From Mangrovactinospora gilvigrisea (GTDB lineage: Bacteria; Actinomycetota; Actinomycetes; Streptomycetales; Streptomycetaceae), in contig NZ_MLCF01000022.1 in the NCBI RefSeq assembly GCF_001879105.1, positions 18,822 through 82,821 of the forward strand: a DNA stretch of 64,000 bases, given 5' to 3'. The notes beneath the pieces are model-generated. The model was not told the DNA's origin and did no database searches. It worked only from the letters and a program-made list of their open reading frames with translations. The first letter of the stretch is position 1. The number at the start of each line of letters is the position of its first letter. Shown one piece after another: positions 55,994 to 64,000 of the stretch. The position numbers and the translations under genes were made by a program.

Positions 55994-57249
55994 CGCTGCA
56001 GCTCCTCTCGGAGGCGGTCGAGGTACCAGGCGCAGAACGCCTCGACCTGGTGCTCGTTGGGTGCGTAGGGGCCGGGCAGGTAGGCGGGGTCGGCGACGCC
56101 CCGCTGGGCGCGGGCGACGAGCGCGGCGTCCTGCTCGTTGGTGGCCGTCCAGACCTTGGTGAGGGTGCCGGGGTCGTAGTCGGTGCCCTCCTCGGCGTCC
56201 GGGTGGACGAGCCAGGTGGTGCGCAGCAGCGTCCGGTCGGGGGCGAGCGGCCGGACGCTGAAGGTGACGGCGTGGTCGGCGCAGGCGTGGAACCAGGTGT
56301 TGGGCTGGAGGTGCAGGGAGAGGTCGCCGAGCCGGGTGTCGGGCAGGTCGCCGAGGGTGCGCCGGCAGGCGGCGGTGCCGTCCGGGGTCATCGACTCGCC
56401 GGCCAGGTCGAGCGCGCTGCGCTGGACGCGGAAGCCGGTGGCGCGGCCGTCGGCCTCCTCGATCAGGGCGTGCGGCACGCCCAGCTTGTCGAGCCGCTGC
56501 CGCAGTTCGGTGTCGGCGCGGCAGGAGCGCTCGTAGACGGGGCGGAGCGGCGGCGGGACGGTCTCCTCGGTGTAGCCGAAGGTCGGGAAGTAGGCGCGGA
56601 GCAGCTCGGGGTGGCCGTCGCAGTGGTAGCACTCCCGGTTGTTCTCCATCACCAGCTTCCAGTTGCCGTGCTCGACGAGGTCGCTGCGGACGGCGACCCG
56701 CGCCTCGGCGAGGCGGTGCGGCCGCAGGTAGGGCTCGATGCGGGCGGCGACCTCGTCGAAGTCCTCGGGGGTCCGGTCGGCGAGGCAGAGGAAGAGCAGG
56801 CCGGCGACGGCGCGCAGCCGGACGGGGCGCAGCCCGAAGCACGACCGGTCGAAGCCGGCGGGCTGCGCGGGGGCGTGGCGCAGCGCGCCGTCGGTGCCGT
56901 AGGTCCACTTGTGGTAGCCGCAGACGATGTTGCCGGTGGAGCCGCGCTCCTCGGTGAGGATGCGGGAGCCGCGGTGCCGGCAGACGTTGTGGAAGGCGCG
57001 CGGCTCGCCGTCGCCGCCGCGGACGACGATCACCGACCAGGGGCCGAGGTCGACCGTCAGATAGTCGCCGGGCTCGGGGATCTCGGCCTCGGGCGCGGCG
57101 AAGACCCAACTGCGGCCGTAGACGGCGGCGAGGTCGAGGTCGAAGTGCTCCCGGTCGGTGTAAAAGGGGGCGGGGAGGCTGCGGCCCGGCTCCCGGTGGG
57201 CGACGGCGTCGCGGATCCGGGTGCTGTACTCCGTGCGGTTCGAGGTCAC
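55990..57249 (-). CDS. gbcA: Rieske-type oxygenase, betaine demethylase class (GbcA-like)
   Basis: A 419-residue alpha subunit. The Rieske site has Cys90, His92, Cys110 and His113 (CRHRGS and CGYHKWTY), and the mononuclear iron site is in the region of NNRECYHCDGHPELL. Enzymes of this class N-demethylate glycine betaine or related compounds such as proline betaine, releasing formaldehyde. The GTG at 57249 gives a normal length. Together with the reductase and the FMN/FeS dehydrogenase it makes a short betaine-type catabolic operon. Exact substrate is inferred from context only. Confidence 0.87.
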   Translation of the reverse strand: MTSNRTEYSTRIRDAVAHREPGRSLPAPFYTDREHFDLDLAAVYGRSWVFAAPEAEIPEPGDYLTVDLGPWSVIVVRGGDGEPRAFHNVCRHRGSRILTEERGSTGNIVCGYHKWTYGTDGALRHAPAQPAGFDRSCFGLRPVRLRAVAGLLFLCLADRTPEDFDEVAARIEPYLRPHRLAEARVAVRSDLVEHGNWKLVMENNRECYHCDGHPELLRAYFPTFGYTEETVPPPLRPVYERSCRADTELRQRLDKLGVPHALIEEADGRATGFRVQRSALDLAGESMTPDGTAACRRTLGDLPDTRLGDLSLHLQPNTWFHACADHAVTFSVRPLAPDRTLLRTTWLVHPDAEEGTDYDPGTLTKVWTATNEQDAALVARAQRGVADPAYLPGPYAPNEHQVEAFCAWYLDRLREELQR

Positions 57250-57306
57250 GGTGCGCTCCTCTCGGAGGCCTCGGCGAGATGGGTCCGGGTCGGATCGTCA
57301 GGATCG

Positions 57307-59361
57307 TCAGATCGCCCGGCAGAGCCGCAGCGCGTCGAGCACCGCGGCATGGATGTTGCGGCTGGTGACGGCGTCGCCGATGCGGAACAGCCGGTAGCCG
57401 CCGGCGGGGTTGGGCTCCTCCCGCTGCGGCGCGCCGGCGAGCAGCGCCCGCTGGTCGACGCGGCCCAGGTTGCGGGAGCCGTCCCGCAGCTCCCAGTAGA
57501 GGTCGGCCTGCGGCAGGGTGCCGTGCTCGACGACGACGTGGTCGTAGCCGGCGAGCGTCTCGGTGTCGGCGTAGTCGCTGCGCAGCACGGCGGTGACGCC
57601 CCCGCCGGGGGCCGGGCGGACGGCGGCGAGGCGGGCGGCGAGGCGGGTGCCGACCCGGTGCTCGGCGAACACCCGCAGGTAGGCGGGCGAGTTCATGCTG
57701 CCGACCTCGATGCCCAGGGTCCGCTCCGGGGTGGCGTACTCGACGGCTGCGCCGGCCCGGGCGAGCACCTCGGCGGCGTCCAGCGCGGGGTGGGCGCCGT
57801 TGTCGTCGTAGACCAGGACGCTGCCGCGGGGGCGGAGCGTCCCGCTGAGCACGTCCCAGGTGTCGGCGGCGAGTTCGGCGCCCTCGGGGACGGCGCCGGC
57901 GGGGTTGGGCAGCCCGCCGGTGGCGACGACGACCACGTCGGGGTGCTCGGCGAGGACGTCGTCCGCCTCGGCGAGGACGCCGGTGCGCAGGTCGACGCCG
58001 AGGTGCTTGCACTCGGCGATGCGCCAGTCGGCGATGCCGAGCAGATCGCGGCGGCGGGGGTTGGCGGCGGCGAGCAGCAGCTGGCCGCCGGGGCGGTCGC
58101 CGGCCTCCAGCAGCACCACCTGGTGGCCGCGCTCGCCGAGGACGCGGGCGGCCTCCAGGCCGGCGGGGCCGGCGCCGACGACCACCGCGCGCAGCCGCGT
58201 CGCGGCGGGGTCGACGGTGTGCGGGAGCGTCAGCTCCCGGCCGGTGGACGGGTTGTGGACGCACTTGGCGTCGCCGGAGTCGTAGATCGCGTCGAGGCAG
58301 TAGCTGGCGCCGACGCAGGGGCGGACCCGGTCCTCGTCGCCGGCGGCGGTCTTGCGCACCAGGTGGGGGTCGGCGATCTGGGCGCGGGTCATGCCGACGA
58401 GGTCCAGGAGGCCGTCGCGGACGGCGTGCCGGGCGGTGGCGATGTCGGCGATCCGGGCGGCGTGCATCACGGGGACGTCCAGCTGCCGCCGGATCTCGCC
58501 GCTGAAGTCGAGGAAGGGCGCGGAGGGGGTGCCCATGCCGGGGATGGTGCGGGCCAGGGCCGCGTCGTTCTCCAGGGAGCCGCGGATGACGGAGAGCAGG
58601 TCGATGCCGTCGTCGAGGTAGCGGCGGGCGGCCTCCAGGGTCTCCTCGGGGCCGAGGCCGGCGCCGTCGGTGCGGTTCTCGTCCATCATCATCCGGATGC
58701 CGACGACGAACTCGGGGCGCACGGCAGCCCGGACGGCGCGGATGACGCGGCGCGGGAAGGCGAGCCGGTGCTCCAGGCTGCCGCCGTAGGCGTCCGCGCG
58801 GCGGTTGGTGCTGGGGGTGACGAAGCTGTCCAGGAAGTGGCTGTAGGAGGCGATCTCGACGCCGTCGAGGCCGGCGGCCTCGCAGCGGGCGGCGGCGTCG
58901 GCGTAGTCGCGGACGATGCGGTCCAGGTCCCACTCCTCGGCCTCCTTGGGGAAGGCGCGGTGGGCGGGCTCGCGCAGCGGGGAGGCGGACAGGACGGGGA
59001 GCCAGTCGCCGGTGAAGTTGCTGGTGCGGCGGCCGAGATGGGTGATCTGGCACATCACGGCGGCGCCCGCGGCGTGCACCTCGTCGGCGAGGCGGGCGAA
59101 CCAGGGGACGATCTCGTCGCGGTAGAGCAGGAGGTTGCCGAAGGACGGCGGGCTGTCCGGGGAGACCACCGCCGAGCCGCCGACCATGGTGAGGCCGACG
59201 CCGCCGCGGGCCTTCTCCACGTGGTAGGCGCGGTAGCGGTCCTTGGGCATGCCGTCCTCGCCGTAGGCGGGCTCGTGGGAGGTGGAGACCACGCGGTTGC
59301 GGATCGTCAGGTTCTTCAGGGTGAACGGCTGGAGCAGCGGGTCGAAGGCGCGCGAAGGCAT
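57307..59361 (-). CDS. FMN/4Fe-4S/FAD dehydrogenase of the DgcA/N-methylproline demethylase type
   Basis: A 684-residue protein. An N-terminal old-yellow-enzyme barrel (FDPLLQPFTLKNLTIRNRVVSTSHEPAYG) is followed by a 4Fe-4S cysteine cluster (CVGASYC, then KCVHNPSTG) and an FAD/NAD domain (VVVGAGPAGLEAARVLGERG). The layout is that of trimethylamine-dehydrogenase relatives used on dimethylglycine or N-methylproline after the Rieske step. The ATG at 59361 gives the family start; an upstream extension of 28 residues looks non-coding. It is the first gene of the operon that continues to gbcA, gbcB and the LysR gene. Confidence 0.87.
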   Translation of the reverse strand: MPSRAFDPLLQPFTLKNLTIRNRVVSTSHEPAYGEDGMPKDRYRAYHVEKARGGVGLTMVGGSAVVSPDSPPSFGNLLLYRDEIVPWFARLADEVHAAGAAVMCQITHLGRRTSNFTGDWLPVLSASPLREPAHRAFPKEAEEWDLDRIVRDYADAAARCEAAGLDGVEIASYSHFLDSFVTPSTNRRADAYGGSLEHRLAFPRRVIRAVRAAVRPEFVVGIRMMMDENRTDGAGLGPEETLEAARRYLDDGIDLLSVIRGSLENDAALARTIPGMGTPSAPFLDFSGEIRRQLDVPVMHAARIADIATARHAVRDGLLDLVGMTRAQIADPHLVRKTAAGDEDRVRPCVGASYCLDAIYDSGDAKCVHNPSTGRELTLPHTVDPAATRLRAVVVGAGPAGLEAARVLGERGHQVVLLEAGDRPGGQLLLAAANPRRRDLLGIADWRIAECKHLGVDLRTGVLAEADDVLAEHPDVVVVATGGLPNPAGAVPEGAELAADTWDVLSGTLRPRGSVLVYDDNGAHPALDAAEVLARAGAAVEYATPERTLGIEVGSMNSPAYLRVFAEHRVGTRLAARLAAVRPAPGGGVTAVLRSDYADTETLAGYDHVVVEHGTLPQADLYWELRDGSRNLGRVDQRALLAGAPQREEPNPAGGYRLFRIGDAVTSRNIHAAVLDALRLCRAI

Positions 59362-59456
59362 GGCCCTCCTCGGGGGGGTTCGGGCGCGGTCTGGTGGGGC
59401 GCGTCGGAACACCCTCAGGGTGGGGCCGCCGCCCCGCGCGGACAATCAAGCGCTGC

Positions 59457-59472
59457 CGCAGGGAACCCTGCG
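59457..59472. promoter_or_regulatory. 16-bp palindrome, possible operator of the betaine cluster
   Basis: CGCAGGG and CCCTGCG flank AA as a perfect palindrome, about 96 bases upstream of the dehydrogenase start in the 187-bp gap. It could be an operator or a small terminator for the glycosidase gene. A 15-bp direct repeat (59381-59395 and 59514-59528) brackets it. Confidence 0.35.
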
Positions 59473-59548
59473 AACCGCCTTCACGATCGACTCCGGCGCG
59501 GCGCTTCCCGCGGCGGGCGCGGTCTGGTAGGAGCGCGGGGCGGGACGC

Positions 59549-61678
59549 TCAGGGCGCCGGGGCGAGGTTCTCCCAGCGGACGTCCCAGCCGCGGGACGGG
59601 AAGCCGGGGGCGCTTCCGTCCGGGGCGTCTCCGTCCGGGGCGCTTCCGTCCGGGGCGCCGTCGCGGCCGTCCCAGCCGGCGCACATCATCGCCACCGCGT
59701 AGAGCAGGCCGCCGGCGGCGGGGAAGTAGGGCGAGGGGACGCCGTCCTTGCCGCTCAGCGGGAGGCCGGTGGCGTCGTCGAAGCCGAAGCTGCCGTGCAG
59801 GAGGAAGTCGACGGCGGCCTCCGGGTCGCCGAGGCGGGCGGCGTTCATGGCGAGCAGCGGGAAGTCCCAGCTGTAGAGGTTGTCCACCGGCCAGGAGGCG
59901 CGGACGGCGGCGGCGGTGGCGCGCATGGCGGGGACGTCCACGCCGTCGCCGGGAAGCATGCCGTAGGCGGCGACGGGGTCGGGGTGGTTGGTGTTGTGCG
60001 CGGTCCACATGTCGGCGACGCCCTCCCACTGGACGTAGCGGCCGTCCTCGACGGGCAGCGGGGCGAGGCGGTCGAGCACTTCGTCCCAGCCGGGGTCGCG
60101 CGGCTCGCCGAGCCGCTCCCGCCACAGCTGGGCGATGCGCAGGCCGAAGCGCCAGTAGGAGAGTTCGAAGGCGGGGTTGGCGGTGGCGGCCGGCGGGTTG
60201 CGCTCGTTGCAGCAGACCAGCGGCGGGGCGAGGGAGCGGCGCCCGCCGGGCTCGCGGTGCGGGAGGGAGGCCATGAAGGCGGCGGTCTCGTGGACGATCT
60301 CGCGCCAGGCGTCGAGGGTCGCGCGGCCGGGGTGGGCGCGGTGGTCGAGCTCGGCGAGGAAGATCGGGTGGGGCTGCTGCCAGAGCAGCAGCGCGGTGGG
60401 GACGCCGGGCGACTCGCGGCCGGCGGCGCTGCCGTGATCGGTCGTCATCTTGGGCCAGCGGGCGCCGGGGTGGCCCTGGGCGGCGGCGGTGGCGCGGGCG
60501 GCGTCCAGCAGGCGGCGGTAGACGCCGGTGCTGCGGCGCAGCAGCGGCCAGCGGTTCCACAGCGCCTGGTGGGCGGCGTGCCACCAGTACATCTCCAGGT
60601 GGAACTTGCCGTACCAGCCGTTGTTGACCAGCCCGGACTCCTGCGGCGGGGCGCTGCCGGCGCCGTTGACGGCGAGGTGGTACTGACTGCGGACGATGCG
60701 GCGCTCCAGCGTGTGGCGGCGGGGGTCGGCGGAGCCGGAGAGGTCGACGGCGCCGCCGCTCCGCCAGAAGGCGGGCCACCGGGCCGCGGAGGCCGCGGCG
60801 ACGGCGGCGGGGGCGGGAGTGGGGGCGGCCGTGTCGGTGTGCGGGGCGAAGTGGCAGGAGAGGGCGAGGGGTTCGCCACCGGCGGGGGTGATCTCGTAGC
60901 GGTGCCGGTCGGGGGCGACGCGGGCGAGGGCGGCGTCGGCGGGGAGGGCGAGGGCGACGTCGTAGGCGGTTGCGTCGAGGGTGTGGCGGATCGCCGCCTC
61001 CCCCGGGCCGCGGCGGCGCAGTTCGGTGCGGTGGCGGTCGGGGTGGTCCCAGTCGCCGACGTACGGGGCGTCGTCGAACTTGCCGCGGCCGGAGGCGGTG
61101 GCGTACGGGAAGTCGACGAAGAGCCGCAGCCGGCCGAGGGCGAGCAGCGGCGAGGTGATGCGGACGCCGAGGGCGTCCTGGTCGGGGTGGCAGGCGGTCT
61201 CGACGGCGACGGGGTGGCCGCCCAGGGTGAACCGGCTGGTCAGCAGGCCCGTCCAGAGGTCCAGTTGCTGGTGGGTGTCGGCGAGGTCGGCCTCGCGGGC
61301 GTCGTTGCCGTCCGGCCGGAGCAGGCGCATCCCGATCCGGCCGAGGTTGACGCGGTGCGGGTTGCCGCGCAGCCAGTCGTGCAGCTCGGGCTCGGCGTCG
61401 TCGCCGGTCCAGTACCGGACGCCGCCGCCCCAGTCGGTGCCGCGGTAGTCGGCGACGGCCTTGCCGGCGGGGAGCGGGTCGGAGTGCCAGCCCCAGTCGG
61501 AGAGCACCGCGAACGGCACGAAGCTCTGCAGGCCGGTGGCGTCCGCACCGAACGCGAAGCGGCCGTTGCCGACCTGGAGAGGAAGCTCCCGGTCGAACCC
61601 GCACCGCACGATGCGGTGCCGCGCGACCAGCGCCTCCCGATCGATCGGGGCCCCATTGAAACGATCCACTCCTGACAC
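59549..61678 (-). CDS. Six-hairpin-fold glycoside hydrolase
   Basis: A 709-residue protein. An N-terminal beta-sandwich domain (about 1-290) is followed by an (alpha/alpha)6 barrel. Barrel signatures include GWYGKFHLEMYWWHAAHQAL and NLYSWDFPLLAMNAARLG, like GH65/GH95-type enzymes. No signal peptide is seen, so it would act in the cytosol. The last ~40 residues include a Pro/Asp/Gly repeat (GAPDGSAPDGDAPDGSAPG). The catalytic acid is probably the Glu of the HLEMYWW motif, by analogy. Specificity is unknown. GTG at 61678 is the chosen start; one at 61669 is possible. Confidence 0.85.
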   Translation of the reverse strand: MSGVDRFNGAPIDREALVARHRIVRCGFDRELPLQVGNGRFAFGADATGLQSFVPFAVLSDWGWHSDPLPAGKAVADYRGTDWGGGVRYWTGDDAEPELHDWLRGNPHRVNLGRIGMRLLRPDGNDAREADLADTHQQLDLWTGLLTSRFTLGGHPVAVETACHPDQDALGVRITSPLLALGRLRLFVDFPYATASGRGKFDDAPYVGDWDHPDRHRTELRRRGPGEAAIRHTLDATAYDVALALPADAALARVAPDRHRYEITPAGGEPLALSCHFAPHTDTAAPTPAPAAVAAASAARWPAFWRSGGAVDLSGSADPRRHTLERRIVRSQYHLAVNGAGSAPPQESGLVNNGWYGKFHLEMYWWHAAHQALWNRWPLLRRSTGVYRRLLDAARATAAAQGHPGARWPKMTTDHGSAAGRESPGVPTALLLWQQPHPIFLAELDHRAHPGRATLDAWREIVHETAAFMASLPHREPGGRRSLAPPLVCCNERNPPAATANPAFELSYWRFGLRIAQLWRERLGEPRDPGWDEVLDRLAPLPVEDGRYVQWEGVADMWTAHNTNHPDPVAAYGMLPGDGVDVPAMRATAAAVRASWPVDNLYSWDFPLLAMNAARLGDPEAAVDFLLHGSFGFDDATGLPLSGKDGVPSPYFPAAGGLLYAVAMMCAGWDGRDGAPDGSAPDGDAPDGSAPGFPSRGWDVRWENLAPAP

Positions 61679-61682
61679 CCGC

Positions 61683-61877
61683 TCACGCTAGCCACCCATC
61701 ACGGTCGTTGGCAACGGCATGGACGCGAGCTGGGCGGGGACGCGGACACGGCGTGCGCGGCCGCGGCGACTCGGCCCAACCGGTGAACCGGACCTCGGCG
61801 TTGGCGGTGGACTGGCCGTGCCGCAGCAGCACCAGGGCGCCCGGCACCGGGCGGCGGCCGTCCGTCGAGGGGTCCAC
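61683..61877 (-). pseudogene. Fragment of a phosphoglycerate-mutase gene
   Basis: A short frame starting GTG at 61877 encodes ALVLLRHGQSTANAEVRFTGW, the unmistakable N-terminus of GpmA-type phosphoglycerate mutase with the phospho-histidine motif. After the Trp the reading continues into Pro/Arg-rich text and stops at 61683. A neighbouring frame partly restores RGRAR-like text, hinting at a frameshift. The rest of the enzyme is absent here. It overlaps no other gene except for the start of the DUF190 leader. Confidence 0.7.
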
Positions 61878-61907
61878 GCCGCCACGGTATCGCCGCGGGG
61901 TCGGCGG

Positions 61908-62264
61908 ATGCGGGACCATGAGCGGGTGCGGAGGTCGGGCGCGGGGCTGCGGGTCACCGTGCTGGTCGGCGAGTGGGACCGGTTCGGGCGGCGGCCGCTG
62001 CACCGGGCGCTGCTGGAGCGGGCCCGGGACGAGGGCGTCGGCTGCGCGTTCGTGCTGCACGGCATCGAGGGGTTCGGCCGCTCCGGGCGGATCCACACCG
62101 CCCGCCTCCTCGACCTCGCCGAGGACCTGCCGATCGCCGTGGTGCTCGTCGACACCGAGGCGCGGATCCGGTCGCTCCTCCCCCGGCTCGCCCCGCTGCT
62201 CGCCGGCCGCCTGGCCACGGTGGAGCGCGTCGAGCTCCCGCCGAGGACGCCAAGAACGCCGTGA
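61908..62264 (+). CDS. DUF190-family (PII-like) protein
   Basis: A 118-residue protein: LRVTVLVGEWDRFGRRPLHRALLERARDEGVGCAFVLHGIEGFGRSGRIH, then DLPIAVVLVDTEARI. It is the DUF190 fold, related to PII signalling proteins, often paired with a CrcB fluoride channel gene; no crcB is seen here. The ATG at 61908 is the start that gives the family length. It converges with the acetyltransferase/aldo-keto gene, 19 bp away. Confidence 0.85.
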   Translation: MRDHERVRRSGAGLRVTVLVGEWDRFGRRPLHRALLERARDEGVGCAFVLHGIEGFGRSGRIHTARLLDLAEDLPIAVVLVDTEARIRSLLPRLAPLLAGRLATVERVELPPRTPRTP

Positions 62265-62283
62265 CCGGCGCGGCCGGTGACGG

Positions 62284-63825
62284 TCAGTCGGAGGCCGCGA
62301 CCGCGTAGGAGGCGCGGTCCAGCGCGGCCGTCTCCGCCTCCGTCAGCTCCAGCGTCGCCGAGCCGACGAGCGCCGGGAGCTGGTCGGTGGTGCGGGCGCT
62401 GGCGATCGGCGCGGCGACGCCGGGACGGGCCCGCAGCCAGGCGAGGGCGACGGTGGCCGGGGCGGCGCCGTGCGCGTCGGCGACCTCCGTCAGCACCTGG
62501 ACGACGCCCAGCCCCGCGTCGTTGAGGTACCCGGCGGCGGCACGCCCGCGGGCCGCGCCCTCCAGGTCCGCGCGGGTGCGGTACTTGCCGGTGAGGAACC
62601 CCGAGGCGAGCGCGTAGTAGGGGACGACGGCGAGGTCCTCGGCGGCGGCGACGGGCGCGATGTCCCGCTCGTAGGCGGCGCGGTGGACGAGGTTGTAGTG
62701 CGGCTGCACCGCGACCGGGAGGTCGTAGCCCTCACGGCGGGCGATGGCGAACCACTCGCGGATCCGCTCGCCGGTGTAGTTGGAGACGCCCACCGCGCGG
62801 ATCTTGCCCGCCTTGACGAGGGCGTCGAACGCGCCGACGGTCTCCTCCAGCGGGGTGTCGGCGTCGTCGAAGTGGGCGTAGTAGAGGTCGATGCGGTCGG
62901 TGCGGAGCCGCTTGAGGGAGGCGTCCGCGGCGGCGGCGACCGTGCCGGCGGCGAGGCCGCGGAAGTCGGGGTGCTGGCTGACCTTGGTGGCGAGCACGAC
63001 GTCGTCGCGGTTGCCGCGGTCGGCGAGCCAGCGGCCGATGATCGTCTCCGACTCGCCGCCGGAGTTGCCGTCCACCCAGGCGGAGTAGCCGTCGGCGGTG
63101 TCGACGAAGTTGCCGCCCGCGGCGGTGAACGCGTCGAGGACGTCGCGGGATTCGGCCTCGCCGCTCGTCCAGCCGAAGGTGTTGCCGCCGAGCGCGAGCG
63201 GGAAGACCTCGATGCCGCTGTGGCCGAGTGTGCTCATGGTGGGTGTCCTGCCCTTCGTGTAGGTCGACCCGTGTGCGGCGAAGTCTGCTCCGCGGGGGAA
63301 CGCCGGGGCAACCAGGGACGCGCGGAGCAGGATGCCGGGCGGCGGGTCGAAGGTGACGCCGGGGTAGCTGAAGTCGCGGGTCTCCTCGCGGAAGCCGAAG
63401 GGGGCGTGGGCGGCGAGCGAGGCGGCGTTGCCCGCGTTGGTGAAGTAGCGGACCTCGTCCGCGCGTTCCGCGATCCGCTCCAGGCGGGCGCGGACGAGGG
63501 CGGCGCCGAGGCCGCGGCCGCGGTGTGCGGGGACGACGTAGACGCCGCCGAGGTACCAGCCGGGCGGCGCGCAGTCGGCGGGCGCGCCGAGGGGCGGCGC
63601 GAAGACCCGCGCCTTGCCGAACCCGACGATCGCGCCGCTGCCGGCCTCCTCCGCGACCACGAACGCGGCCCGCGCGGGCACGTCCCCCAGCAGCCTCCGC
63701 AGCGCGGCGGCGCGGTCCTCCGGCTCGCCGCCCCACTGCTCCACCGTCAACCGCGCACACGCCTCCACATCCCCAACGCCCCCGCCCCGCACCCGATACC
63801 CGGCCGCCCGCACCTCACCAGTCAC
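62284..63825 (-). CDS. GNAT acetyltransferase fused in frame to an aldo/keto reductase
   Basis: One open frame encodes two domains. The first ~175 residues are a GNAT acetyltransferase: GGVYVVPAHRGRGLGAALV is the acetyl-CoA loop. After a linker (about 30 residues, including GSTYTKGRTPT) an aldo/keto reductase follows, starting MSTLGHSGIEVFPLALGGNTFGW, with DTADGYSAW, VLATKVSQHPD and DLYYAHFDD as catalytic regions. The internal ATG at 63237 has AGGAC about seven bases before it and could start a separate reductase (317 residues). There is no stop between the domains, so either a true fusion or two overlapping products results. Start GTG 63825 is tentative. Confidence 0.75.
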   Translation of the reverse strand: MTGEVRAAGYRVRGGGVGDVEACARLTVEQWGGEPEDRAAALRRLLGDVPARAAFVVAEEAGSGAIVGFGKARVFAPPLGAPADCAPPGWYLGGVYVVPAHRGRGLGAALVRARLERIAERADEVRYFTNAGNAASLAAHAPFGFREETRDFSYPGVTFDPPPGILLRASLVAPAFPRGADFAAHGSTYTKGRTPTMSTLGHSGIEVFPLALGGNTFGWTSGEAESRDVLDAFTAAGGNFVDTADGYSAWVDGNSGGESETIIGRWLADRGNRDDVVLATKVSQHPDFRGLAAGTVAAAADASLKRLRTDRIDLYYAHFDDADTPLEETVGAFDALVKAGKIRAVGVSNYTGERIREWFAIARREGYDLPVAVQPHYNLVHRAAYERDIAPVAAAEDLAVVPYYALASGFLTGKYRTRADLEGAARGRAAAGYLNDAGLGVVQVLTEVADAHGAAPATVALAWLRARPGVAAPIASARTTDQLPALVGSATLELTEAETAALDRASYAVAASD

Positions 63826-63901
63826 CCGCCTACGGTACGACCCGCCCACGGCGACGGCACACGCGCCGGCCCGGCACCGGAGGCGTCCCGCCTGCTACGC
63901 G

Positions 63902-64000
63902 CTACGGCTCCGGCCTGGTCGCCGTCACCAGCCAGGCTGCTCCGGACAGGACGACGCCGTCGGGGCCGGCGTAGGGCTCCAGGGCGGGGCGGAGGAGGGT
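63902..64000 (-). CDS. C-terminal end of a probable class I methyltransferase
   Basis: Only the last 32 codons lie in the window. They read LRPALEPYAGPDGVVLSGAAWLVTATRP before the TAG at 63902-63904. This ending is typical of streptomycete SAM-dependent methyltransferases (PDGV followed by AAWLVTA). The rest lies beyond the right edge, so identity is tentative. Confidence 0.5.
   Translation of the reverse strand, partial: TLLRPALEPYAGPDGVVLSGAAWLVTATRPEP

Noticed and set aside
54989..59449. A single frame of nearly 1500 codons across the betaine cluster
   Set aside because: Only its last part is the true reductase; the rest runs out of frame through gbcA and the dehydrogenase and is Arg/Pro-rich shadow.

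Overview
The window is very GC-rich, dense, and uses GTG and TTG starts freely. It carries a Pup-proteasome locus, a mycothiol ligase gene, F420-type and WYL-type proteins and a short chaplin. Together these point to a streptomycete (Streptomyces or a close relative) chromosome core.

Region 1 (1-13.3 kb, minus strand) is the Pup-proteasome locus: tatC (partial), tatA, two small proteins, the WYL regulators pafC/pafB, two FKBP-type prolyl isomerases (one a lipoprotein), the Pup ligase pafA, an MFS exporter, proteasome subunits prcA and prcB, pup, dop and the ATPase arc. Pup ends in Gln, so Dop must deamidate it before PafA ligates it. ARC unfolds tagged proteins into the PrcAB barrel. Region 2 (13.5-18.4 kb) holds a ferredoxin, a secreted unknown, the tRNA m1A58 methyltransferase, a site-2-type protease with CBS domains, a RecB-like nuclease and an orphan NarL-type response regulator.

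Region 3 (18.4-30 kb, minus) is an oligopeptide/nickel-type ABC uptake locus: one BCDF core set surrounded by four different family-5 lipoprotein binding proteins, separated by strong hairpins and a tandem 58-bp duplication. Region 4 (30-39.4 kb) has cobalamin-dependent methionine synthase metH, a PAC2-family protein, a fused two-half ABC exporter and a conserved unknown.

Region 5 (39.45-39.86 kb) is the most unusual part. A 414-bp stretch without any protein gene contains two tandem tRNA-like genes whose halves are in the reverse order: T arm and acceptor 3' strand come first, acceptor 5' strand and D arm second. In both, the acceptor stem, the anticodon stem and a leader/trailer helix pair only in this permuted order. 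I regard them as candidate circularly permuted tRNA genes. Region 6 (39.9-47.6 kb) has mshC with the co-conserved set of a kinase-like protein, a DUF3090 protein and a histidine phosphatase, then an aldo/keto reductase, an F420-type oxidoreductase, a CorA transporter and an unknown.

Region 7 (47.6-54 kb) has a long imperfect inverted repeat, a RecD-like protein with decayed ATPase motifs and seven acidic repeats, two unknowns, chaplin chpH, an M20 peptidase and tRNA-Leu(GAG). Region 8 (54-64 kb) is a betaine-type demethylation cluster (LysR regulator, reductase, Rieske oxygenase, FMN/FeS dehydrogenase), a six-hairpin glycosidase, a phosphoglycerate-mutase fragment, a DUF190 protein, an in-frame acetyltransferase/aldo-keto reductase fusion and the end of a methyltransferase. 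Everything is read by eye from the sequence; no database search was run, and family names come from recalled motifs and gene order.
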